Assembly: GCF_000015725.1 (NCBI RefSeq)
Contig: NC_008826.1
Location: 248,001-312,000 of the forward strand
Direction of reading: 5' to 3'
Source of the DNA: Methylibium petroleiphilum PM1
GTDB taxonomy: Bacteria > Pseudomonadota > Gammaproteobacteria > Burkholderiales > Burkholderiaceae_C
DNA: 64,000 nucleotides
The translations under genes and the position numbers were made by a program. Each line of letters begins with the position of its first letter. Within the stretch, counting starts at the first letter, position 1. A model generated the notes under the pieces. It had not been told where the DNA came from and did no database searches. It worked only from the letters and a program-made list of their open reading frames with translations. This document shows positions 31,231 to 39,160 of the stretch, piece by piece.

Positions 31231-32196
31231 ATGGATAAACCCGGCATGCCTGTCAGGCAGGTCAATGCGGTGCTCGACGACGAGATGGTCATGCGCGTCG
31301 GCGTTCCGCACAAAGGCGGCAAGCTCGCCTTCCACGCCTTCGAGCAAGGCTACCCGGTGATGGTGTCGGCCAACGCCTTCTGGGACCTGAAGTCGCAAGA
31401 GTTCAAGTTCCCCGAGTACACCGATCTGACCGAGCTCGACTTCGCGCTCGATTCGGCCGGCTACACCGCGATGAAGCTGTGGCAGTCCAAGGGCAAGCAG
31501 GCCGGCATGGCCGGCATCTTCCCGTGGACGTACGCCCAGTACCTGGAGATGGCCAACCTCAGCGGGTGCAGCTGGTATAGCCAGCCCGATCTTTGCTGTG
31601 AGCCGGAGATTTCCGCTTCGCAAAGCGAGATCGACTACCGCATCAACGCGACCGCCACGCTGCTCGAGGGGTGCCTGCGTATCGTCTACGACTGGCAGAA
31701 CGAGCTGGCGAAGACCTCGTCGCCCAGCGTGGTGGCGAGTCTGGTGCGGCCTCCGGTCCCTGTTCTGCAGGGCTGGTCGGCCAGCGACTACATGCGCAGC
31801 CTCGATCTGCTGATGCAGGTCTGGCAACGCTGGGAGCCATGGCTTGCCGCGCCCGCGCTCATCGGTGTCGGCTCTGTGTGCCGGCGCAGCCTGAACCACC
31901 CGACGCATGGTCTGCATGCCATCCTGGCGGCACTCGAAGGCCAGCTTCCGAGCGGCTCGAAGGTACACATGTTCGGCGTGAAGGGCGCATGCCTTTCGGA
32001 GCTGAAGATGCTGGACTGGGTCGGAAGCTGCGACAGCATGGCCTACGACTTCGGAGCCCGCGTGAAAGCGCATCGCACCGGCGTGTCCAACACGCTCGCG
32101 CACCGCTCGAAAGAGATGACGCGCTGGATGTCGGCAGCAGCCCAACGACTGAAGCCCGCCGCGGGTGACCAGTACCGGCTCGGCCTGTTCGCCTGA
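31231..32196 (+). CDS. dpdA: DpdA-like 7-deazaguanine DNA transglycosylase
   Basis: A 321-residue protein with the TGT-like fold of the DpdA (deoxypurine in DNA protein A) family, which exchanges guanine in DNA for a 7-deazaguanine made from the queuosine precursor pathway. Diagnostic stretches: FAFH-like start of the barrel with VMVSANAFWDLKS, PVPVLQGWSASDY, ALIGVGSVCRRS and HMFGVKGACLSEL, then SCDSMAYDFGAR. These follow the order seen in phage DpdA proteins. No folE, queD, queE or queC gene is in the window, so preQ0 would come from the host or elsewhere on the element. Modification would protect the element from restriction. Confidence 0.8.
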   Translation: MDKPGMPVRQVNAVLDDEMVMRVGVPHKGGKLAFHAFEQGYPVMVSANAFWDLKSQEFKFPEYTDLTELDFALDSAGYTAMKLWQSKGKQAGMAGIFPWTYAQYLEMANLSGCSWYSQPDLCCEPEISASQSEIDYRINATATLLEGCLRIVYDWQNELAKTSSPSVVASLVRPPVPVLQGWSASDYMRSLDLLMQVWQRWEPWLAAPALIGVGSVCRRSLNHPTHGLHAILAALEGQLPSGSKVHMFGVKGACLSELKMLDWVGSCDSMAYDFGARVKAHRTGVSNTLAHRSKEMTRWMSAAAQRLKPAAGDQYRLGLFA

Positions 32197-32209
32197 CCAC
32201 AACCCCCTC

Positions 32210-32250
32210 AAGCCCCGACTGCACACCGCAGCCGGGGCTTCTTCTTTCTC
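32210..32250 (+). terminator. Intrinsic terminator
   Basis: AAGCCCCG (32210-32217) pairs with CGGGGCTT (32233-32240), then CTTCTTTC. Confidence 0.75.
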
Positions 32251-32265
32251 GCCTTGCCTGTTGGC

Positions 32266-32315
32266 CATCACCAGCCTGCAAGGGTCGAACGTCTCGACCT
32301 CCCAACGGAGATCCC
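32266..32315 (+). promoter_or_regulatory. Leader module with ACGTC-loop hairpin
   Basis: CATCACC 32266-32272; hairpin GGTCGA-ACGTC-TCGACC (32283-32299); CGGAG 32306-32310. Confidence 0.55.
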
Positions 32316-32735
32316 ATGAACACCATCATCCAAACCGCCCGCGAAACCGTCATTGCCGCCCTGGCGCAAGACCTGGCCAACAGCTACACCGGCGATCGCG
32401 ACGACAGCCACCTCGTTTCGTTCCTGCGCCGCGGCTTCAGCGGCTTCGACAACATGACGCTCGCCGAGCTGCGCCAGGCCGCCTGCGACGCCGGAATGGA
32501 TCGTCGCCTTGCCGAGCATCTGGCCGTGCTGGAAGACGCCGAAATCGAACTCGCAGGCCCCGACTTCACGGTCACCGTGGAGGTGTCGGTCACCGCCGAC
32601 AGCGCGGAGCAGGCGCTGAATCACGCCCTGGACGACTTGAGCGACCCCGAGCTGCGACACAGCTGGTCGGGCCGCGTCAAGGACGTGCAGGCCAAGGTCA
32701 GCGTCGACGTCGACGCGTCCGATCTGGACTGCTAA
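32316..32735 (+). CDS. Unknown 139-residue protein
   Basis: A helical N-terminus (TARETVIAALAQDLANSY) is followed by a beta-rich domain (FTVTVEVSVTADSAEQALNHA) that resembles the small ferredoxin-like or DUF-type beta-alpha units common in plasmid proteins. No family is claimed. The start is fixed by CGGAG. Confidence 0.7.
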   Translation: MNTIIQTARETVIAALAQDLANSYTGDRDDSHLVSFLRRGFSGFDNMTLAELRQAACDAGMDRRLAEHLAVLEDAEIELAGPDFTVTVEVSVTADSAEQALNHALDDLSDPELRHSWSGRVKDVQAKVSVDVDASDLDC

Positions 32736-32743
32736 CCCCTCTC

Positions 32744-32782
32744 GCCCCGGTCGCGCTTCTGCGCTTCCGGGGCTTTTCCTTC
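32744..32782 (+). terminator. Intrinsic terminator
   Basis: GCCCCGG (32744-32750) pairs with CCGGGGC (32767-32773) around an inner GCGC-TTCT-GCGC, then TTTTCCTT. Confidence 0.8.
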
Positions 32783-32863
32783 TTGCGCCAGGACGCGCGT
32801 GCGTCCCCCTGTTGCTCATCACCTCTCACCTGGCCTCGCTCTGAGCGCGCCCCACCTCGGGGA

Positions 32864-33007
32864 ATGGAGAAAGACCAGCACCGGCCGCAAGGCCACCACC
32901 ACCCACACCACACCGATTCCGGACCTTCAAGGCCGGGCCTGGCGTGGCAACTCGCGCTCCCCACATCCGTCGGCCTGGCCGACTCACAAGGAAAGGAAAT
33001 CCCATGA
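32864..33007 (+). CDS. Possible 47-residue His-rich leader ORF
   Basis: A short frame starts at ATG 32864 behind CGGGGA and runs to a TGA that overlaps the next gene's ATG (ATGA). Its N-terminus is His-rich (HRPQGHHHPHHTDSG). It could be a translated leader coupled to the 580-residue gene, or chance. A CATCACC box (32817-32823) lies upstream. The leader here is about 270 bases, the longest unexplained gap between genes in this region. Confidence 0.3.
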   Translation: MEKDQHRPQGHHHPHHTDSGPSRPGLAWQLALPTSVGLADSQGKEIP

Positions 33008-34746
33008 GCAAGACTCAAATCGAAAAGCGCGCGAAGCGCATCATGTCCAAGGCCAACACCCTGGGCTTCACCAAGAACGGCGCCGCCATGGTCATCGACC
33101 AGGCGCGCGAGATCCTCGCAGCAGCGGAGGGCCACCGGAACTGGCACGCGATGCTTGCATCGCTCGGTCAGCAGCCGGCCGGCTCCGTCCAGGCCGCAGC
33201 GTCGCACGTCGAGTCCGCCTCGGCCACGATGCTGCAAGCGCTGGAGCTCGTTTCCAGCGTCCTCGACCGCCTCGCGCACGGCGCAGACTTCGACCGCGTC
33301 GTCGACGAGACCGGTGTGACCCACCAGGTGCTCACCGCGATCCGCGAAGCGAAGACCGGGCAGAAGGATGGCGCAGCGATTCAGGGTCAGCCGACCTACG
33401 ACCAGCTGTACAAGACGCTGTTTGCGCTCGGCTCCCAGAACCCCATCTGGACCAAGCAGCCGAACATCGACGTCATCGTCAACGAATGGCTCCAGTCGGC
33501 GCGCGATGTGCTGGGCATGGAGCTCAACGCTTCCGGCGATCTCGTCGCGAAGTCCGAGGCCGACCAGCCGAAGGATGACGCCGATGACAACGGTCTGACG
33601 GCAGCGCAGCGCCGCGAGGCGGGGCAGCAGGGCTGGAACCTGTTCGATGCCGATGGCGTTGAACTGCAGATCCAGCGAGAGGACGACTCGATGGTGTTCC
33701 CTGGCGACGACGAGGCCTGGCTCTTCGTCATCCGCGAGGCAGTTCGCAACCCGGCCTCGGCGGCCGCGAAGGCGCTGGCTCTGGTGCGCGAGCGATCGCC
33801 GGCGGAGTACGCCCGGATCGAGTCGTTCGACCGAAACAACGAGCAGCTGCTCGTGAAGGGGCCGAAGGCTTCCACTGGCCACCCGGTGGATCTGGCTGAA
33901 GTCGCGGAGTGGGTCGGGGCGCACTACAAGGTGAACTTCGACACGGTCGGTGAACGGCAGCAGGAGTGGATCGACAGATTCGCTCTGGCACACGCAAACG
34001 AGGATCGTTTCGCGAACTACCTGGTGGCGCACGGATGGGAGCACATCTTCATCGGCAAGACCCGTTCGGAGACCCGCTGGGTTTTCCGTCTGGGCGGCGA
34101 CGACGAAGGCGTGATCCACGCACAGATCCGCAACGAACTGGGTGGCTGGGTCGACCTCGACCGCGTCGCGATGGACGACCTCGAGGAGTCGATCTACGAC
34201 AACTCCGTCCCCGACGACTACCAAACCTGGGCGCCCGAAGTGCAGCTGACCCTGCGACTGCCCAACTGGGCGGCGCCGGGAGGCGTCAAGAAGCAGCGTG
34301 ACACCAGCGAAGGCTGGTTCGACGTCGAAGGCTATTCGACGAAGGCGCGCTGGGAAGGCCCGGAGTCGAACGATGGCGGCCTGGACGGCTTCACAACGCT
34401 GGAAGCAGCGAAGGCGTACGCAGCCGGCAGCGCGATGGATGGCTTCTACGAAGTCGTCGTCACCGCTTACGGCCAGCACGTCGACTATGAGCCCGGCGAG
34501 CGTGTCTGGGCACGCCACAACCGCCCATACGCCGGAGACGGCAACGAGGATTCGTTCACCGAGATCCTGCAACACCGCGTCCGCTGGCATCTGCGCGGCG
34601 ACGGCGCTCCGAGCGCTCTGAACGAGTCCGCCGAGGAGCACGTGGAGCATCTGATCCGCAACGGCTTCAACCAGGGCGAGCTCCTGGTGACATCCGATGA
34701 CGGAGAAGCCGAGTTCCGCGGCTGGTGGTCCATCGACAAGTCCTAA
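33004..34746 (+). CDS. Unknown 580-residue protein with N-terminal glyoxalase-related helix module
   Basis: The start (AKRIMSKANTLGFTKNGAA then REILAAAEGHRNWHAMLASLG) resembles the short helical module, often called glyoxalase superfamily-related, found at the N-terminus of many plasmid proteins. The middle is helical and acidic. The C-terminal half contains repeated Trp/Asp-rich beta segments (WVFRLGGDDEGVIHAQI; RWEGPESNDGGLDGF). No catalytic motif is evident. AAGGAAAGGAAAT upstream supplies the ribosome site. Confidence 0.75.
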   Translation: MSKTQIEKRAKRIMSKANTLGFTKNGAAMVIDQAREILAAAEGHRNWHAMLASLGQQPAGSVQAAASHVESASATMLQALELVSSVLDRLAHGADFDRVVDETGVTHQVLTAIREAKTGQKDGAAIQGQPTYDQLYKTLFALGSQNPIWTKQPNIDVIVNEWLQSARDVLGMELNASGDLVAKSEADQPKDDADDNGLTAAQRREAGQQGWNLFDADGVELQIQREDDSMVFPGDDEAWLFVIREAVRNPASAAAKALALVRERSPAEYARIESFDRNNEQLLVKGPKASTGHPVDLAEVAEWVGAHYKVNFDTVGERQQEWIDRFALAHANEDRFANYLVAHGWEHIFIGKTRSETRWVFRLGGDDEGVIHAQIRNELGGWVDLDRVAMDDLEESIYDNSVPDDYQTWAPEVQLTLRLPNWAAPGGVKKQRDTSEGWFDVEGYSTKARWEGPESNDGGLDGFTTLEAAKAYAAGSAMDGFYEVVVTAYGQHVDYEPGERVWARHNRPYAGDGNEDSFTEILQHRVRWHLRGDGAPSALNESAEEHVEHLIRNGFNQGELLVTSDDGEAEFRGWWSIDKS

Positions 34747-34782
34747 CGCAAGCCTGCAGCCAGATCCTCTGGCCAACCCTCA

Positions 34783-34821
34783 AAGCCGCCCGGTCACATC
34801 GACCTGGGCGGCTTTTTCTTT
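34783..34821 (+). terminator. Intrinsic terminator
   Basis: AAGCCGCCC (34783-34791) pairs with GGGCGGCTT (34806-34814) around GGTC/GACC, then TTTCTTT. Confidence 0.85.
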
Positions 34822-34886
34822 GCTTTATCGCTACCTGTTCCTCCTCTCCGTGTACCCATCAACCCTTCCTTCTGGAGGAACTTCTC

Positions 34887-35099
34887 ATGTACGCAAACCT
34901 CAACGGCATTTCTGTTCAGTCGCAAGCGGACCTGGGCGACACCCGCGGCAACAACGCGGCGTGGTACCTGGTCGACCGTCAATCGCTGCGCGCCAAGTCC
35001 GCTCAGTGCGTCCGCGAAGGTCGTGTCCCGGCGCTCCTGCGCCAGCGCCCCTCCAACAAGGAAGGCCTGCCCGTCATCGACGGTCAGCACCTGAACTGA
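34887..35099 (+). CDS. Unknown 70-residue protein
   Basis: A small protein with strong TGGAGG Shine-Dalgarno nine bases upstream. A hydrophilic alpha/beta unit (WYLVDRQSLRAKSAQCVREG). The next gene starts directly after its stop. Confidence 0.7.
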   Translation: MYANLNGISVQSQADLGDTRGNNAAWYLVDRQSLRAKSAQCVREGRVPALLRQRPSNKEGLPVIDGQHLN

Positions 35100-35507
35100 A
35101 TGGACTCGCTCGACGACCTGCTCGCCGAGTTCCGTCGCAAGCGGGCCGAAAGGACCGCTTCGATCGGCGATGTGAGCAACGGCGCGATCCTGACCTGCGA
35201 GTCGGGTCAGCGCTGGGTGTTCTTGTTGCCCGACATGACGGAACCCGGCAAGTGGCGGATGCAGCGTTTCGATGAGCGTGGCTTCTCCGGCCACAGCATC
35301 TTCAACACGCAGGACGAGCTCGTCTCGGCAGCTGCCGATGACGGATTCTTCCGCCACGACCCCGGTGCACTGGACCGGCTTCAGGGGACTTCGCTGTTTC
35401 AGCGGGGCAACTTCCTGACCGACCTGGTGCAGCGCATCAACGCGCGCGAGCTATCGCACGCAGAGGCTGATCGCCTCCTGGCCGAGTACGACGCTCAGCC
35501 AGCTTGA
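35100..35507 (+). CDS. Unknown 135-residue protein
   Basis: ATG abuts the upstream TGA, so translation is coupled. A helical basic start (LLAEFRRKRAERTA), a beta-rich centre (RWVFLLPDMTEPGKWRMQRF) and a helical acidic end. No family recognised. Confidence 0.7.
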   Translation: MDSLDDLLAEFRRKRAERTASIGDVSNGAILTCESGQRWVFLLPDMTEPGKWRMQRFDERGFSGHSIFNTQDELVSAAADDGFFRHDPGALDRLQGTSLFQRGNFLTDLVQRINARELSHAEADRLLAEYDAQPA

Positions 35508-35514
35508 CCGAGAC

Positions 35515-35552
35515 GCCCGCCGTGATCCTTGATCCGGTGGGCTTCTTTTTTT
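35515..35552 (+). terminator. Intrinsic terminator
   Basis: GCCCGCCG (35515-35522) pairs with CGGTGGGC (35535-35542) including one G-T pair, then TTCTTTTTTT. Confidence 0.8.
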
Positions 35553-35587
35553 CCGCGCACAGCCCTTCGGCCCAGTCGGACACTGCC

Positions 35588-35630
35588 AGTATCGCCTATA
35601 CTCTTTCGCAGTACACCTACCTGTTAGGCA
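35588..35630 (+). promoter_or_regulatory. Promoter/operator variant
   Basis: CAGTATCGCC leads into -10 TATACT (about 35597-35602); GTACACCTACCTGTTAGG (35611-35628) is a one-mismatch form of the recurrent motif. Confidence 0.5.
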
Positions 35631-35641
35631 TTACTCCTCTA

Positions 35642-35686
35642 CCAAGAGCAATCCCGCCCTTGGGCAACTAGGAGTCCGATTAGACA
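35642..35686 (+). promoter_or_regulatory. Leader hairpin with AATCCC loop
   Basis: CCAAGAGC-AATCCC-GCCCTTGG (35642-35663) with one internal mismatch; TAGGAG 35669-35674. No CATC box; preceded by a motif-type promoter. Confidence 0.6.
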
Positions 35687-36106
35687 ATGGAACTGACTGA
35701 ATGCCACGTCGCCCTCAGCGTCTCTGCAAGAGCGTTGATCGACTACGTCGACCCCGACACCGGGATGTCGATCTACGGCCAGGAAACGCTCGACGGCATG
35801 CGCGAGCGGTACCCGGATGCCGAGGTCGTCTCGTCCTGGGAAGCGGCGCAGCGACTGATCGAGAAGGAGTTCGTTCAGCCGCCGAAACCGATCGGCCGTC
35901 AGGAGTGGAACGACATGCTGTGTTCCAAGACACCGCCTGTCGGCCGCTACGGACACGGTCAAACCGAGTCGTTCAGGCTCCCCGACCTGGTCTTCGGCCA
36001 GACCGGTGTGATCCTGGCTCGAGACGGTTGGCGCTTCTACAGGCTGATCGACCGAATCGACCTGACCCACCGGGAGATCCTGGCGAAGTGTCGTGCGATG
36101 CAGTGA
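35687..36106 (+). CDS. Unknown 139-residue protein
   Basis: A soluble alpha/beta protein (MSIYGQETLDGMRERYPDAEVV; VILARDGWRFYRLIDRIDL). The Shine-Dalgarno TAGGAG is 12 bases upstream, longer than usual. No family recognised. Confidence 0.7.
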   Translation: MELTECHVALSVSARALIDYVDPDTGMSIYGQETLDGMRERYPDAEVVSSWEAAQRLIEKEFVQPPKPIGRQEWNDMLCSKTPPVGRYGHGQTESFRLPDLVFGQTGVILARDGWRFYRLIDRIDLTHREILAKCRAMQ

Positions 36107-36148
36107 CGTAACGGGTCTCTGACCCAGCTTCGTTGCAAGCAATCCGAG

Positions 36149-36182
36149 AGGCCGCACCCCCATGGGGTGTGGCCTTTTTTCT
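36149..36182 (+). terminator. Intrinsic terminator
   Basis: AGGCCGCACCCC (36149-36160) - CAT - GGGGTGTGGCCT (36164-36175), then TTTTTCTT. Confidence 0.9.
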
Positions 36183-36199
36183 TGCGTGCGCGCGTATCG

Positions 36200-36250
36200 C
36201 ATCCCGCAGGACAAGGACGCATCCCGCGCCCTATCTCCAAGGAGGTCCTC
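36200..36250 (+). promoter_or_regulatory. Leader module with ATCCC-loop hairpin
   Basis: CATCCCG 36200-36206; hairpin AGGACGC-ATCCC-GCGCCCT (36214-36232), one mismatch; AAGGAGG 36239-36245. Confidence 0.65.
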
Positions 36251-37276
36251 ATGGGCTTTGATCAACACGAGCTGGCTCTCGAAGAGCCGCAGGAGGGGGC
36301 GAAAGACCTCCAAACGGTGAACCCGCTCGACTACGAGCGCGTGCTCATCTTCTTCTCCGGTGGCAAGGACTCGGTCGCGTGCGTGCTGCACCTGCTCGAG
36401 CTCGGCGTCCCGAAGGAACGCATCGAATTGCACCACCACCTGATCGACGGCCGCGAAGGCTCCGAGCTGATGGATTGGCCGGTGACCGAGGCCTACTGCA
36501 AGGCCTTCGCCGACGCGATGGGCATTCCCATCACGTTCAGCTGGAAGCAAGGCGGCTTCGAACGCGAGATGCTGCGCAACGGCCAGCCGACAGCGCCCAC
36601 GATGGTCCCGGTCGGCAACGACATGGTGGCGATCGGAGGCGAAGGTCCGGTGGGCACGCGAATGAAGTTTCCGCAGCTGGCTGCTTCGCTGAACGTGCGC
36701 TGGTGCAGCTCGTATCTCAAGATCGGCGTCGGCGCTGCCTACATCACGAACAATCCAAAGTTCGTGCAAGGCAAGACACTGGTGATCACCGGTGAGCGAG
36801 CGCAGGAGTCCGCATCGCGGGCGAAGTACCAGACGTTCGAGCCGCACCGCACCGACAACCGCACAGGCGCACGCATCAAGCGATGGATCGACCACTGGCG
36901 CCCCGTCCATGCGTGGACGGAGCAGCAAGTCTGGGAGATCATCGAGCGCTGGCGCATAGCTCCGCACCCTTGCTACAGGCTTGGTTGGGGACGTGCCTCG
37001 TGCATGCTCTGTATCTTCGGGAGCAAGGACCAGTGGGCGAGCGCCGCGAAGATCGCGCCGAAGAAGGTGATCCGCATCGTCGACTACGAACAGCAGTTCA
37101 AGGTCACGATCCACCGAACGCTCAGCGTCGAGCAACTCGTCGCCGCCGGCACGCCGTACAACATGGACGAGCGCCTCATCGCGCTGGCCATGTCCACCGA
37201 GTACAACGAGCCGATCATCGTCGAGAACTGGACCCTGCCTGCAGGGGCCTACGGGGAAGGCTGCGGCCCGACCTGA
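36251..37276 (+). CDS. PAPS-reductase-like PP-loop protein (341 residues)
   Basis: A second member of the PAPS reductase/PP-loop superfamily, unrelated in length to the one at 17156. The PP-loop is FSGGKDS (35-41). Further family marks are VITGERAQESASRAKY and a terminal cysteine patch GRASCMLCIFG with CYRLGW just before it, probably a metal site. The family forms adenylated intermediates on sulphate, nucleobase or tRNA substrates; in phages and plasmids the substrate is generally unknown. Strong AAGGAGG ribosome site. No reductase, thioredoxin or dnd genes sit next to it, so cysteine biosynthesis is unlikely. Confidence 0.8.
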   Translation: MGFDQHELALEEPQEGAKDLQTVNPLDYERVLIFFSGGKDSVACVLHLLELGVPKERIELHHHLIDGREGSELMDWPVTEAYCKAFADAMGIPITFSWKQGGFEREMLRNGQPTAPTMVPVGNDMVAIGGEGPVGTRMKFPQLAASLNVRWCSSYLKIGVGAAYITNNPKFVQGKTLVITGERAQESASRAKYQTFEPHRTDNRTGARIKRWIDHWRPVHAWTEQQVWEIIERWRIAPHPCYRLGWGRASCMLCIFGSKDQWASAAKIAPKKVIRIVDYEQQFKVTIHRTLSVEQLVAAGTPYNMDERLIALAMSTEYNEPIIVENWTLPAGAYGEGCGPT

Positions 37277-37286
37277 TCACCCTCCC

Positions 37287-37328
37287 GCCCTGGTGCGCGT
37301 CTTCGGACGCCCCAGGGCCTTTCTTTTC
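37287..37328 (+). terminator. Intrinsic terminator
   Basis: GCCCTGG (37287-37293) pairs with CCAGGGC (37312-37318) around GCGTC-TTCG-GACGC, then CTTTCTTTT. Confidence 0.85.
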
Positions 37329-37343
37329 CTGATCGGTGATCTT

Positions 37344-37388
37344 CATCACCTCGAGCATGGCAATTCCGCCTGTTTCAAGGAGATCTTC
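37344..37388 (+). promoter_or_regulatory. Leader module with AATTCC loop, short stem
   Basis: CATCACC 37344-37350; GGC-AATTCC-GCC (37359-37370); AAGGAG 37377-37382. Confidence 0.5.
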
Positions 37389-38126
37389 ATGAGCAACAAC
37401 CAACTGGTGCCCAGCGAGGGCGGCGTCGCACTCAACCTGATGGTCGAGCAAGCCTCCTGCGCCGAGGTGGCCAAGTTCACGATGCCCCAGGCAGTGATCA
37501 TGGTGGCGACGCAGGTGCTGCTGGACCGCGCTGTCGACGACTCGTCGTCCCGGCTTCGCGTCATCGGCGCACGCAAGAGCACCCATCACGGCGCCGACGA
37601 GATGTGGTGCGTCCAGGGCCGCGGCAAGCGCAAGATCGGCCTGGTGGTGCCGAGCATCCATCGGCACTACAAGACCTCGATCCTGTCCGTCCTGCGTGTG
37701 ACCGCGCCGAGCGGCCAGTGCAAGCTGCAGCTGAACGGGATGCCTGGCGCCGGCATGGCGACGGTCTCCCGGTGGGGCGACTCTGGCGAGTGCGAGATCC
37801 GCTGGCCGCAAGCCTGGGTCGCGGACTACCTGAACGCCCTGAAGTTCGAGACCATGGGAGCCGAGAACAAGGCCAACATGGCCGCAACCTACGGCGAAAC
37901 GCCCACGCTGGTGGTCGAAGGCGAGCGCATCGCGCTGCCGTCGATCGCGCAGTGCGGCTATGTGGCACGCGCGCTGGCCGGCGAACACGTCGTCTGCAGC
38001 TCGCGCGACCTGGACGCGATCGAACCCTTCATGGCCTGCGGCCTGCCGCTGGTCTCCGGCCCGAACCCGAACCAGGTCGGCATCCTGGACGCCTACACGC
38101 TCCAGCTTCCTCCAGCCAGGGCTTGA
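37389..38126 (+). CDS. Unknown 245-residue protein
   Basis: A soluble mixed-fold protein with a helical start (VEQASCAEVAKFTMPQAVIM), a beta-rich centre and a conserved-looking RWGDSGECEIRWPQAW. No catalytic motif recognised. Start fixed by AAGGAG. Confidence 0.75.
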   Translation: MSNNQLVPSEGGVALNLMVEQASCAEVAKFTMPQAVIMVATQVLLDRAVDDSSSRLRVIGARKSTHHGADEMWCVQGRGKRKIGLVVPSIHRHYKTSILSVLRVTAPSGQCKLQLNGMPGAGMATVSRWGDSGECEIRWPQAWVADYLNALKFETMGAENKANMAATYGETPTLVVEGERIALPSIAQCGYVARALAGEHVVCSSRDLDAIEPFMACGLPLVSGPNPNQVGILDAYTLQLPPARA

Positions 38127-38169
38127 TGGTCAACCACGCAAGAACGGGGCTCTGCCTCGATCCTGCCCA

Positions 38170-38203
38170 GGGTCTGCGCTCGCGCGCGGACCCTTTTTCT
38201 TTG
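38170..38203 (+). terminator. Intrinsic terminator (plus strand)
   Basis: GGGTC (38170-38174) pairs with GACCC (38189-38193) around GCGC/GCGC, followed by TTTTTCTTT. Confidence 0.8.
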
Positions 38204-38206
38204 GCG

Positions 38207-38242
38207 CAAAAGGAAACGGCCGCCCGGGTAAGGGGCGGCCGT
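38207..38242 (-). terminator. Intrinsic terminator (minus strand)
   Basis: ACGGCCGCCC and GGGCGGCCGT (within 38216-38242) form a 10-bp stem followed on the minus strand by TTTCCTTTT. Confidence 0.85.
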
Positions 38243-38260
38243 GGGTGGGTTCGGCGTCGA

Positions 38261-38491
38261 TCAGTTGACCGCCTGCGAATTCAGGCGGTCGATCAGGATC
38301 TTGAAGGCCTGCTCGGACATCTTCTCGGCGTTGCTCGGGCGGCCGAAGAAGACCGCCTGGTCGGCGAGCGCCTTGGCGGAGCCGGGGACGCAGTTGCTCT
38401 TGAGCTCGCCGCGCCCGTCGGTGACGAGCAGGATGTCTTCGAGGGCCCCGACGCCCGGCACCTCCCGTTCACGGTACATGATGACTTGCAT
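38261..38491 (-). CDS. Unknown 76-residue protein
   Basis: Starts at ATG 38491, seven bases after GGAG, not at the longer frame from 38578. Alpha/beta (MQVIMYREREVPGVGALEDI then a helical C-terminus FKILIDRLNSQAVN). It is divergent from 38643. No family recognised. Confidence 0.7.
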   Translation of the reverse strand: MQVIMYREREVPGVGALEDILLVTDGRGELKSNCVPGSAKALADQAVFFGRPSNAEKMSEQAFKILIDRLNSQAVN

Positions 38492-38586
38492 GTGGAATCT
38501 CCAGTGGTGGGTGCTGCAGCGGGATGCTGCCTTGCTCACGGGAATGCCTATCACCGACGCATACTCAACTCCACTCACCTGTTCGT

Positions 38587-38642
38587 CATCCCGGTTTCGT
38601 CAAGCAAGCGCAATGGGTGCGCTTCCATTACCAAGGAAACCA
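38587..38642 (+). promoter_or_regulatory. Leader module with AATGGGT loop
   Basis: CATCCCG 38587-38593; hairpin AAGCGC-AATGGGT-GCGCTT (38606-38624); AAGGA 38633-38637. Here the box is not preceded by a terminator but by a divergent gene. Confidence 0.6.
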
Positions 38643-39005
38643 ATGATCTACTTCGTCACAGTCCACCTCGAGGACGAGGTGCACGCCGGCCCGCTGGGGT
38701 TCACCAAGACGGTCTACCTGTTCACCTGGGGCGTCGATCCCGCCGAGGCCGAGAGGCACGCCCGGGCCTACTGCCTGGGCATCGGGGTGCGGGTTCGCGC
38801 TTGCTCCAAGCCCACGCTGTCGCAGAACCAGGACATGGGGCGCCTGACCTTCCCGGAGCAGGTGTACGGTGCGCCGCGCGATCTCGTGGAGCGGGCCATC
38901 CGAAGCCACGACTTCGGCGACACGATCACCAACGAGACGCTGCTCACCCTCACGAAGAAGCGCGAGATCGTCCGCCGCGGGCTGGAGGCACTCGCGACCG
39001 CCTGA
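38643..39005 (+). CDS. Unknown 120-residue protein
   Basis: A beta-alpha-beta start (MIYFVTVHLEDEVHAG; KTVYLFTWGVDPAEAERHARA) then a helical basic C-terminus (LTKKREIVRRGLEAL). Start set by AAGGA. No family recognised. Confidence 0.7.
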   Translation: MIYFVTVHLEDEVHAGPLGFTKTVYLFTWGVDPAEAERHARAYCLGIGVRVRACSKPTLSQNQDMGRLTFPEQVYGAPRDLVERAIRSHDFGDTITNETLLTLTKKREIVRRGLEALATA

Positions 39006-39037
39006 TCCTCAATCTGCCCGGCCTCCGGCCAGGCCCG

Positions 39038-39072
39038 CCCCGTCATCGCTTTGCGTGACGGGGTTTTCTCTT
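39038..39072 (+). terminator. Intrinsic terminator
   Basis: CCCCGTCA (39038-39045) pairs with TGACGGGG (39056-39063), then TTTTCTCTTT. Confidence 0.85.
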
Positions 39073-39098
39073 TGGTGGCGTCGCAGTGCGTGTGCCCG

Positions 39099-39160
39099 AT
39101 CACCCCAGTGCCAAGAGAGAGCGCATCCCGCGCTCCGGTTCAACTGGAGATCCAAACCTA
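39099..39160 (+). promoter_or_regulatory. Leader module with ATCCC-loop hairpin
   Basis: GATCACC 39099-39105; hairpin GAGCGC-ATCCC-GCGCTC (39119-39135); TGGAG 39145-39149. Confidence 0.65.
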
